This document shows, piece after piece, positions 13,057 through 19,076 of a stretch of 20,539 nt of DNA (its first letter is position 1; each line of letters opens with the position of its first letter). The notes beneath the pieces are model-generated. The model had not been told where the DNA came from and did not search any database. It saw only the letters and a list, made by a program, of their open reading frames with translations. Origin of the DNA: a virus; IMG/VR virus record IMGVR_UViG_3300008963_000046, positions 1 through 20,539 of that record; one strand, written 5' to 3'. The position numbers and the translations under genes are program-made.

Positions 13057-14973
13057 ATGAAAAAAAATAATGATTTGCTAATAGTTGAGATGTCGTCATC
13101 GACACTTAACATAGACAGAAATGAGACCAAAGATTATATACTTGAGGGTATTTTTGGTCAGATAGATCAAAAAAATAGGAACAATAGAATTTATACTGAA
13201 GATGAATACGTTCCTCAAATTGAAAAGCTTCAAGAAAAGATCAAATCTTCAAAGCTCTTGGGTGAGTTAGATCATCCAACACAGTTTGATACCTCTTTAA
13301 AAAATGTATCGCATGTAGTAGAGAATCTTTTTTATGATAAAGAATCAAAGCAGGTACGTGGTAAAATTAGACTCTTAGATACAGATGCTGGTCGTCAAGC
13401 TAAAGCACTTGTAGATGCCGGTGTACCTTTACAGATTTCTTCTAGAGCAGCAGGTGCTGTTGAATCTAATGGTAAAGTTAAGATTAAGCAATTATTTACA
13501 TATGACCTGGTTGCTGATCCTGGTTTTGAGAATGCTGAATTAAAGAGGGTTAACGAATCGTATGGATTTAGCGACGATGGTGGCATTTACATTTATGAAA
13601 TGGGCAAAGATGCTAATATCGTAGAAAGTAATTTAGAACAAGAAAATATAAATACTCAAATAAAAGAAAATAAAACAATGGCAGAATTTGTAAAAGCTGA
13701 AGACTTTAACAAGTACTCAGAGTATCTTGCTGAAGAGATTAAATCAATTAAAAAGATCATAGACGAAAAGTACGATGATAACTCTACAAATGCTGATGAA
13801 AAAATAAATAGAGTAATCGGCCATGGTGATCATCTTGCAGAAAGTATCAATAAAATTGGTGAATATGTAGGGTACTTAGCAGAAAAATTAGATGGTTCTA
13901 TACAGTATACAGAACATGTTGCTGAAAAGACAGACCAGGGTATTCAGTATTCTGAAAGTATAGCTGAGAAGTTAGACCAGAATATCCAGTATACAGAACA
14001 TGTTGCTGAAAAGACAGACCAGGGTATTCAATACTCTGAGAACATAGCTGAGAAGTTAGACCAGGGCATACAGTATACAGAACACGTTGCTGAAGGTGTT
14101 TCAAAGTTAAAAGACTTTGCTAACTATCTTGCAGAAGCACATAATAGTAACACAGAATCTGGTGAGAATATTATAGAGTATGTTAACTACCTAAAAGAAA
14201 ATATGCAGTCAGTATCAGAATATGCTGAATATATAGCTGAATCAATTAATGAAGGCTTAGTAGCTGAAGAAGGCAATGTTACTGGTGAAGAAGCTGGAAA
14301 AGAAGCAGGAGATGGTGCTGATGGTGCTGCGGCCGGTGTTGATAACCCTAAAAATGTACACTCAGAAAAAGATAAAGGTGTTAAAGAAGAAGGAGATGAT
14401 GATATGCCCGATAATACAGGTGAAGATGGCGCATTAGATCCGCTAGAGTCATATAAGAAAAAAATTACTTCTAAATTAGATAGGCTTGTTGAAAGCGCAA
14501 CTAAGGCTGAGAATGAGAACCCATCTTTCTTTAAGATAGTATCCAAATCAACTCAAGAAAAGTATAATAAATTAAATGAGGATGCTAAAACTGAGGTTAG
14601 AAATGCAGTTAGAAAAAGAGGATTTATGACTGAAGCACAAATTGCCTCTTTAATTGAAAACTCAAGCCTAATAGTAGAATCAAAAACAGCACAACCTTAT
14701 GTACTAGAGGCAATGCCTACTGAATACAAAGAGGCTTGGGATAGCCTATCTGAAGCTAAACAGAACCAAATCTTATCACAGTCAAAATACCATAAGTTAA
14801 ATACCGAATATCAGGTAGCTAACTTCTGGCAAACTAGAGACCTAAGAGAATCTGCTCCAACAATGGAAAAAGTAAGTATGGTTAAAGAGTCAAAAGAGAC
14901 TGAAGAGAACAAGGGTCTTGGTTATGATGTAACTGGTTATGCTAAAGAAATAAAAAAGAGGTTTAGTAGATAG
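13057..14973 (+). CDS. 21: Prohead protease fused to scaffold (gp21-gp22-like)
   Basis: A 638-aa protein. Residues 1-170 are the gp21 prohead protease: I-L-E-G-I-F-G-Q-I at 28-36, N-x-R-N-N-R-I-Y at 40-46, L-G-E-L-D-H-P at 68-74 (likely catalytic His73), L-Q-I-S-S-R-A-A-G at 125-133 (catalytic Ser128 or Ser129), and T-Y-D-L-V-A-D-P-G-F at 148-157. T4 gp21 is about 212 aa, so this protein is about three times as long. Residues 208-400 form helical repeats with many L/I/V-A-E triplets, including a 28-aa tandem repeat at 284-347. Residues 400-455 are acidic and Gly-rich; about 458-638 are helical. The long tail has the character and map position of gp22, the main scaffold, which is otherwise absent: gp23 follows directly. 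The protease would build the core as a fusion and then cut it up, freeing the shell for DNA. Confidence 0.88.
   Translation: MKKNNDLLIVEMSSSTLNIDRNETKDYILEGIFGQIDQKNRNNRIYTEDEYVPQIEKLQEKIKSSKLLGELDHPTQFDTSLKNVSHVVENLFYDKESKQVRGKIRLLDTDAGRQAKALVDAGVPLQISSRAAGAVESNGKVKIKQLFTYDLVADPGFENAELKRVNESYGFSDDGGIYIYEMGKDANIVESNLEQENINTQIKENKTMAEFVKAEDFNKYSEYLAEEIKSIKKIIDEKYDDNSTNADEKINRVIGHGDHLAESINKIGEYVGYLAEKLDGSIQYTEHVAEKTDQGIQYSESIAEKLDQNIQYTEHVAEKTDQGIQYSENIAEKLDQGIQYTEHVAEGVSKLKDFANYLAEAHNSNTESGENIIEYVNYLKENMQSVSEYAEYIAESINEGLVAEEGNVTGEEAGKEAGDGADGAAAGVDNPKNVHSEKDKGVKEEGDDDMPDNTGEDGALDPLESYKKKITSKLDRLVESATKAENENPSFFKIVSKSTQEKYNKLNEDAKTEVRNAVRKRGFMTEAQIASLIENSSLIVESKTAQPYVLEAMPTEYKEAWDSLSEAKQNQILSQSKYHKLNTEYQVANFWQTRDLRESAPTMEKVSMVKESKETEENKGLGYDVTGYAKEIKKRFSR
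13678..14973 (+). CDS. Possible internal scaffold start within the gp21-gp22 gene
   Basis: An in-frame ATG (Met208) follows A-rich DNA (A-A-A-A-T-A-A-A-A-C-A then ATG-GCA), much like the starts of neighbouring genes, and opens the product M-A-E-F-V-K-A-E-D-F. It lies just after the protease domain and a low-complexity Asn/Gln linker, and would yield a 431-aa scaffold without protease. The lambda C/Nu3 genes use the same in-frame nested arrangement. No direct proof is possible from sequence alone. Confidence 0.38.
   Translation: MAEFVKAEDFNKYSEYLAEEIKSIKKIIDEKYDDNSTNADEKINRVIGHGDHLAESINKIGEYVGYLAEKLDGSIQYTEHVAEKTDQGIQYSESIAEKLDQNIQYTEHVAEKTDQGIQYSENIAEKLDQGIQYTEHVAEGVSKLKDFANYLAEAHNSNTESGENIIEYVNYLKENMQSVSEYAEYIAESINEGLVAEEGNVTGEEAGKEAGDGADGAAAGVDNPKNVHSEKDKGVKEEGDDDMPDNTGEDGALDPLESYKKKITSKLDRLVESATKAENENPSFFKIVSKSTQEKYNKLNEDAKTEVRNAVRKRGFMTEAQIASLIENSSLIVESKTAQPYVLEAMPTEYKEAWDSLSEAKQNQILSQSKYHKLNTEYQVANFWQTRDLRESAPTMEKVSMVKESKETEENKGLGYDVTGYAKEIKKRFSR
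13906..14095 (+). repeat. 84-nt tandem repeat in the scaffold coding region
   Basis: Copies begin at 13906, 13990 and 14074 (exact 84-nt period; the third is partial). Each 28-aa unit is two 14-aa halves, Y-T-E-H-V-A-E-K-T-D-Q-G-I-Q and Y-S-E-S-I-A-E-K-L-D-Q-x-I-Q. Differences between copies are mainly silent. A diverged half-unit (Y-L-A-E-K-L-D-G-S-I-Q) precedes them. Confidence 0.93.
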
Positions 14974-15000
14974 ATTATATTTTTCACTACATAAAAATAA

Positions 15001-15027
15001 AGAGAGTACTTAAGTGCTCTCTTTTTT
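15001..15027 (+). terminator. Rho-independent terminator after the protease-scaffold gene
   Basis: Inverted repeat AGAGAGTACT / AGTGCTCTCT (15001-15010 with 15013-15022, one G-T pair) followed by a run of T. It separates the scaffold gene from the capsid gene, which has its own leader. Confidence 0.85.
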
Positions 15028-15056
15028 ATGATCCGTAAAAAATAAAAAATTAAGAA

Positions 15057-15070
15057 GATATATAAACTAA
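15057..15070 (+). promoter_or_regulatory. GATATATAAACTAA promoter-like motif for gp23
   Basis: Intact GATATATAA core with an ACTAA tail, 30 nt after the terminator and 76 nt before the capsid start, giving this gene by far the longest leader of the motif-preceded genes. Confidence 0.5.
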
Positions 15071-15114
15071 TCGACGAATAGGGCGAAAGAAGCAGAAAGC
15101 CCATCGAATGTCGA
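15071..15114 (+). promoter_or_regulatory. Predicted stem-loop in the major capsid mRNA leader
   Basis: Outer stem TCGAC (15071-15075) with GTCGA (15110-15114); inner stem GGGC (15081-15084) with GCCC (15099-15102); apical loop purine-rich (GAAAGAAGCAGAAA). It begins immediately after the promoter-like motif, so it would lie at or near the 5' end of the gp23 transcript and could stabilise it. An A-rich single-stranded stretch of about 32 nt follows before the ATG. Role inferred. Confidence 0.45.
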
Positions 15115-15146
15115 GTAAATAAACAAATAAAAAAGATCATTCAAAA

Positions 15147-16610
15147 ATGGCAAATTTAATTAACGAAGCTGAGATCAGAAATACTTGGGCTCCTATTATT
15201 GAGGAAGCTACAGGTATTACTGAATCTAACAAGCTTGCATGGATGTCTGAGTACTGCCACAATCACAAGCTGTACGAAGACGCAAACATTATGTCACTTC
15301 AACCGAACATGAACTTAGCCGGTATGGGAGGTGTATCTTTCCCAGATGCCGGTAACACTGCTAACGTCGGTGGTTCAGGTGAAAAAGGCTCAGGTGATAA
15401 AGCGCCAACATTGCTTCCATTAGCAATGCAGGTTGCTGCTCAAACTATCGGTCTAGACCTAGTACCAGTAGTACCAATGTCAGGTTCAATGGGCTTACTC
15501 TCTTACCTAGACTACACTTATGAAGGTGGTAGAGTTGACAACGCAGTCGCTCCAACTTACGTAAAAGCTTCTGGTGCTGGAACTGCAAACATTGCTGCTG
15601 ACGATGGTACCCACGGTGACTACGAATTCGTAGGTACTTCAAGAATTGACGGTAAGTCAATCTTTAAAGTAGGTACTTTAGACGATTCTAAAGCAAGTGT
15701 AGCTGCTGATTTAGAAGCTGCTGATGCTGATGCAGATTCAGTTGAACTAGTAAAAGCGATGGAAGATCACATTCCTGGATTTACTGGTGATGTTGATGCA
15801 CAGGGTAACGCTAAGCCTTTCTCAAGAGAAGTTGGTGAAAGTACTCCAGACAAAGTAATGGGTCTATCTCTGTTTAGTGAATCAGTTGCTGCGGAAACTT
15901 TCCAAGTAGCTGCTGCTGTAACCAGAGAGCAAGTACAAGACCTTAAGCAGTTCGGTGTTGATGCTGTTGCTCAAGTTGAATCAGTATTAACTAACGAATT
16001 GACTCAGTCTATCAACGACTACATCTTAAAGTCAATGAGAACTCTTGCAGGTAATAACACTACTGACAACCCATTCTCAGGTGCTATCGACCTAGCCCCA
16101 GGTACTACCTACGGTGGTGAGACTAGAGGTGAAGCTCACAGAAGAATCTTAACTAACATTCTTGCTGCTGCTAACTTCATCGCTAACAAAGGTAGAAGAG
16201 GTGCTGGTAACTTCGCAGTAGTTGATGCTAAAATCGCTTCAGCTCTACAAGGTGTTGCTGGTTTCGTACCAAACCCAATGGCGAATACATTTAACCAGGT
16301 TGCAGGTGCAATTTACCCAGTAGGTTCTTTAGCAGGTATTAATGTATACACTGACCCAAGATTACCATTCAACGGTGATTACCTAGGTGACGGTGCTGAC
16401 GTACATAGAATCCTAGTAGGTAGAAAAGGTGATGGTAACTCAGCTGGTCTAGTATTCATGCCTTACCTAATGGCTGAATCAGTACAAACAATTGCTGAAG
16501 GAACTATGGCTCCTAAAGTAGCTGTTAAATCTAGATTCGCATTAGTTGAAGCTGGATTCCACCCAGAAACTCAATACGTTGAGTTTAAAGTTGAAGGTGT
16601 TGAACTATAA
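15147..16610 (+). CDS. 23: Major capsid protein gp23
   Basis: A 487-aa capsid protein of the T4 gp23 (HK97-fold) type; T4 gp23 is 521 aa. It begins M-A-N-L-I-N-E-A-E-I-R-N-T-W-A-P-I-I-E-E, comparable to gp23's K-A-E-L-L-N-K-W-K-P-L-L-E-G. After a Gly-rich segment come D-L-V-P-V-V-P-M-S-G-S-M-G-L-L-S-Y (gp23 D-I-C-G-V-Q-P-M-N-S-P-T-G-Q-V-F), then a long E-V-G-E-S-T ... A-A-A-V-T-R-E-Q-V-Q-D-L-K region (gp23 A-x-x-R-x-L-K-A-x-Y-x-x-E-x-A-Q-D-L-K), A-V-A-Q-V-E-S-V-L-T-N-E-L-T-Q-S-I-N, and G-I-N-V-Y-T-D-P near the end. (L/I)xE sites in the first 44 residues are candidates for maturation cleavage. Codons look more C-ending and uniform than in neighbours, as expected for the most highly expressed gene. 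Flanked by terminators on both sides, it is probably mainly transcribed alone. Confidence 0.95.
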   Translation: MANLINEAEIRNTWAPIIEEATGITESNKLAWMSEYCHNHKLYEDANIMSLQPNMNLAGMGGVSFPDAGNTANVGGSGEKGSGDKAPTLLPLAMQVAAQTIGLDLVPVVPMSGSMGLLSYLDYTYEGGRVDNAVAPTYVKASGAGTANIAADDGTHGDYEFVGTSRIDGKSIFKVGTLDDSKASVAADLEAADADADSVELVKAMEDHIPGFTGDVDAQGNAKPFSREVGESTPDKVMGLSLFSESVAAETFQVAAAVTREQVQDLKQFGVDAVAQVESVLTNELTQSINDYILKSMRTLAGNNTTDNPFSGAIDLAPGTTYGGETRGEAHRRILTNILAAANFIANKGRRGAGNFAVVDAKIASALQGVAGFVPNPMANTFNQVAGAIYPVGSLAGINVYTDPRLPFNGDYLGDGADVHRILVGRKGDGNSAGLVFMPYLMAESVQTIAEGTMAPKVAVKSRFALVEAGFHPETQYVEFKVEGVEL

Positions 16611-16640
16611 TCATTAGATTAAAACAACCTCTATAATATG

Positions 16641-16670
16641 AAGGCCCTCTTTAAAGAGGGCCTTTTTTTA
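16641..16670 (+). terminator. Rho-independent terminator after gp23
   Basis: A perfect 24-nt palindrome (16641-16664, stem containing AGGCCCTC/GAGGGCCT) followed by a T-run to 16669. It lies 30 nt after the gp23 stop and is the strongest terminator in the window. Confidence 0.94.
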
Positions 16671-16682
16671 TTTCATAAGACA

Positions 16683-16698
16683 GATATATAATCTAAAC
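16683..16698 (+). promoter_or_regulatory. GATATATAATCTAAAC promoter-like motif
   Basis: Identical to the 8268 copy over 16 nt. It lies 13 nt after the gp23 terminator and 12 nt before the next start. Confidence 0.55.
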
Positions 16699-16710
16699 AA
16701 ATATAAAACT

Positions 16711-17478
16711 ATGAAACTTAATAATAAATTAATGCTCTTTGAAGAGTTTGTTGACACTAAAACAGCGACTAGTACAGATGTTAAAACATCTGATGCTAAA
16801 ACAACCAGAGCTAACGCTGATGTAGATATTGACGGTAAAGCAAGAGGCACAGAAATTAGAACTGAAATAGTAAAGGACGTAGATAATATCATCAACTCTT
16901 TAGAATTGCTAAGTACTCAAGTAAAAGAGGAGCTAGAAGTACTAGATGAAAGTGTTACTGCAGCTGCCGCTGGTGCTGCGGCATTGGGTTTAGGTAAAGC
17001 AGGTAAAATGCTATATGATGCTAAGTTTAAAGCACCTAAAGCTAAAAAGGCACAGTCTAAAGTTAATGACATGTTACTAAAGATAACCGGTCTAGAATTA
17101 GCATTAGATAATCAAGAGCCAGAAAAGAAGGATAAGATTAAAGGCAAGATTGATGACATGAAATCTAAAACAAAAGAGCTACAAGACACTGTTGATGATA
17201 AATATGGTGATGGCTCAAAGATAGTTAAAAAAGCATTAAGTGCTGAAAAGAAAAGGGGTAAAATGGAAGTACTAAATATGAAAATAGATGGTGCTTCTCC
17301 AGAACAACAAAAAGAGATTAAAGATAGCTTAAAGGAGTTAAAGTCAAAGGTAAAAGCTGATGAAGCTGCCTTTAAAGATGAGATAGAAGATGCTAAAGAA
17401 AAATCTTCGGATGAAGACATTCAAAAAATAAAAGATAAAGAAAAGGAAGATAAGGAAAAGCAAGATAAAGAGGCTTAA
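16711..17478 (+). CDS. Lys/Glu-rich coiled-coil protein, candidate internal head protein
   Basis: Not recognised. A 255-aa protein starting M-K-L-N-N-K-L-M-L-F-E-E-F, reminiscent of the short N-terminal targeting peptides of T4 head internal proteins. A Thr/Asp/Ala-rich region (14-45) follows, then helices, then a short small-residue segment A-A-A-A-G-A-A-A-L-G-L-G (about 80-95). Residues 95-255 are nearly continuous K/E/D-rich helix with coiled-coil character, ending in a highly charged tail. It lies immediately downstream of gp23, where T4 carries gp24, but has no resemblance to gp24. Strong Lys content with an Asp/Glu balance would suit a DNA-packaged or core protein; that is inference. 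Its stop (17476-17478) overlaps the stop of the convergent minus-strand gene. Confidence 0.83.
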   Translation: MKLNNKLMLFEEFVDTKTATSTDVKTSDAKTTRANADVDIDGKARGTEIRTEIVKDVDNIINSLELLSTQVKEELEVLDESVTAAAAGAAALGLGKAGKMLYDAKFKAPKAKKAQSKVNDMLLKITGLELALDNQEPEKKDKIKGKIDDMKSKTKELQDTVDDKYGDGSKIVKKALSAEKKRGKMEVLNMKIDGASPEQQKEIKDSLKELKSKVKADEAAFKDEIEDAKEKSSDEDIQKIKDKEKEDKEKQDKEA

Positions 17479-17984
17479 AGCCGGCGCTTTGCATTCTTCT
17501 TTGCGAGATCTAAGAACTCTTCTCTGTCACTGAGTAAGAGTTCTTTACATTTTTTACGAAATTCAATCGAACTCTTAAGAATACGGCTATCAACCATTGG
17601 CGCTTCAAGAACGTCATGGTATTCTGGGTGGACAAAGTTCTCAAGATCAAAATTCATAAACTTAGACTTGATTGGTTTGCCGCTGATGGCACATAGCCAA
17701 TCGACTGTGTTAGCAATCTCTTTAAGTTTGTTAATGTCCACAGGCCTTTTAGATTGCCAATCAAAGTATGTTTTATATACAGTACTGTCCCTTGTGTTAA
17801 CTTTTTGCATTCTAAGCACACAATGGACAAACTGATCATCGTCTGACCACTTTTTGATGTGGCGATTTTCAACTAAGAACCTACGATATTTTTTCTGAAG
17901 TGGCTTTAATCTAATACCGTAACGGTTAATTGGATATGGACCACCAGTTCTCTCTATAACAATGTTAGTATAAGATATAGCCAT
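17475..17984 (-). CDS. Hypothetical protein, 169 aa, only minus-strand gene
   Basis: Not recognised. The product begins M-A-I-S-Y-T-N-I-V-I-E-R-T-G-G-P-Y-P-I-N-R-Y-G-I-R and is basic overall: K-P-L-Q-K-K-Y-R-R-F-L at about 27-37, and K-K-N-A-K-R-R-L at the C-terminus. It has several aromatic-rich stretches (W-S-D-D-D-Q-F-V-H-C-V-L; V-Y-K-T-Y-F-D-W-Q) and no membrane segment. The reading frame is long, uses codons like the neighbours, and no competing plus-strand frame is open here, so it is a real gene. Three bases upstream of its start, on the minus strand, is GATAAATAATAC (17987-17998), close to T4's late TATAAATA but very near the ATG. It faces the 16711 gene with overlapping stops and is divergent from gp44, from which 61 nt separate it. 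Confidence 0.85.
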   Translation of the reverse strand: MAISYTNIVIERTGGPYPINRYGIRLKPLQKKYRRFLVENRHIKKWSDDDQFVHCVLRMQKVNTRDSTVYKTYFDWQSKRPVDINKLKEIANTVDWLCAISGKPIKSKFMNFDLENFVHPEYHDVLEAPMVDSRILKSSIEFRKKCKELLLSDREEFLDLAKKNAKRRL

Positions 17985-18045
17985 ATGTATTATTTATCAG
18001 TGAAACTAAAAGGCATGTTTTCATATAAGACACAAAATAATATAT

Positions 18046-19002
18046 ATGCAATCAATAAACCAACTCTTTACAGAGAAGTATCGTCCAAAGGATCTAAGTC
18101 ATTTGATTTTACCAGAACGTGTAATGAATAAATTTAGAGATGGCTTATCTCAAAATATGTTATTTGCAGGTAGTCCTGGTACTGGCAAGACTTCAGCTGC
18201 TAAAGCAATTGTAAATCAGTTTGAGCTGCCTTACCTTTATATTAACGCATCGACAGATACATCAGTCGATGTTATTCGTACTCGAATAATTGATTTTTGC
18301 TCCACTGTTTCAATTATGGATAAGCCAGGCAGCTTTAAAGTTGTCATTCTAGATGAGGTTGATGGTGTATCGGATCAATTCTTTAAGGCACTTCGTGCAA
18401 CGATGGAACAATTTGCATCCAACTCAAGGTTTATTGCGACATGTAACTATATTAATAAGTTACCAGATCCAATTTTAAGCAGATTTGAGGTAATTAATTT
18501 TGATTTCGATAAAGATGAAGAATCGGAGTTGACCAAAAAATATATCAAGAGGGTTTACAGTATATGTAATCAAGAAAATATGACGATAGATAAACAAGCC
18601 TTAGTTGAGTTTATTCGTCGTAATTTTCCAGACTTAAGAAGTACTTTAAATAAGCTACAAGGCTATAAGTCGCAGGGTACAAATCACATCACTGAGACAG
18701 AGGTTAAACGCTTTAACTCTGTTTATAAAGATGTTTTTGACCTAATCTTTAACGAGACTGATCCGGCTAAGAACTATCAAGTTCTAGTTAGTAATTATTC
18801 TTCAAAAACAGATGATATTCTACAGACTCTCGGCGATGATTTTATTGAATATATAAAACAAGAAAGATCTCAAAGTGTAAAACATATACCACAGATTGTT
18901 ATTACAGTGGCTAAACATCAGGCTCAAAGAGTCCATGTAATCGACCCTGTTATAACTATGCTAAGCTGTGTTTATGAGATCCAAACTATTGTAAGAGAGT
19001 AA
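18046..19002 (+). CDS. 44: Sliding-clamp loader large subunit gp44
   Basis: A 318-aa AAA+ clamp-loader ATPase, the same length as T4 gp44 (319). It opens F-T-E-K-Y-R-P-K-D-L-S-H-L-I-L-P, matching the 'EKYRPxxLxdlvlp' start of RFC/gp44 subunits. Walker A is G-S-P-G-T-G-K-T at 42-49, Walker B V-V-I-L-D-E-V-D at 99-106, sensor-1 A-T-C-N-Y at 131-135, and the S-R-F motif at 145-147 carries the arginine finger. The C-terminal collar region is helical. Four gp44 with one gp62 would load the gp45 clamp at primer ends; in T4 the clamp is also the mobile activator of gp55-dependent late transcription. Neither gp45 nor gp62 is in this window, so the T4 order 45-44-62 is not kept: the neighbour here is RNase H. 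Confidence 0.95.
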   Translation: MQSINQLFTEKYRPKDLSHLILPERVMNKFRDGLSQNMLFAGSPGTGKTSAAKAIVNQFELPYLYINASTDTSVDVIRTRIIDFCSTVSIMDKPGSFKVVILDEVDGVSDQFFKALRATMEQFASNSRFIATCNYINKLPDPILSRFEVINFDFDKDEESELTKKYIKRVYSICNQENMTIDKQALVEFIRRNFPDLRSTLNKLQGYKSQGTNHITETEVKRFNSVYKDVFDLIFNETDPAKNYQVLVSNYSSKTDDILQTLGDDFIEYIKQERSQSVKHIPQIVITVAKHQAQRVHVIDPVITMLSCVYEIQTIVRE

Positions 19003-19012
19003 CAATAGTTTG
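18982..19012 (+). terminator. 11-bp stem-loop across the gp44 stop codon
   Basis: CAAACTATTGT (18982-18992) and ACAATAGTTTG (19002-19012) are perfect inverted repeats with a 9-nt loop; the gp44 stop (19000-19002) lies at the loop-stem border. Downstream is A-rich rather than a clean T-run, so it may be a weak terminator or an mRNA 3'-end or processing structure. Confidence 0.45.
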
Positions 19013-19045
19013 CAAAAATAATTTTACAGTGTCAAATATTTTTAT

Positions 19046-19053
19046 TATATTTG
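19046..19053 (+). promoter_or_regulatory. Bacteroidetes-type TAnnTTTG -7 box before RNase H
   Basis: TATATTTG fits the TAnnTTTG element used by the Bacteroidetes primary sigma factor. A TTTTA stretch (19022-19026) lies about 20 nt upstream, at the place of the TTTG -33 element but an imperfect match. It is 23 nt before the start codon and does not contain the GATATATAA motif, so this could be an early promoter read by the unmodified host enzyme. Confidence 0.42.
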
Positions 19054-19076
19054 TACTGTAAGTAAAAGATAACAAT

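Noticed and set aside
13864-14100. Tandem repeat as a CRISPR-like array
   Set aside because: The 84-nt units are contiguous, in frame and without spacers; they encode coiled-coil repeats.
14187-14546. Antisense open frame across the scaffold gene
   Set aside because: Ser/Pro/Leu-rich shadow of an acidic, Glu/Ala-rich coding region, with no start context or homology.
15028-15146. tRNA or small RNA gene in the gp23 leader
   Set aside because: No cloverleaf or TTCGA-type arm in a sensible layout; a simple two-part stem-loop in an mRNA leader explains the pairing.
17112-17420. Antisense open frame across the coiled-coil gene
   Set aside because: Ser/Phe/Leu-rich mirror of Lys/Glu/Asp codons; no start context.
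16711-17478. gp24 head vertex protein, expected from T4 order after gp23
   Set aside because: The protein is half the expected length and a Lys/Glu coiled coil, with no capsid-fold features or gp23-like segments.
17477-17490. Small hairpin AAAGC-CGGC-GCTTT between convergent genes as a bidirectional terminator
   Set aside because: Only a 5-bp stem, lies inside the minus-strand coding end, and has no T-run on either side.
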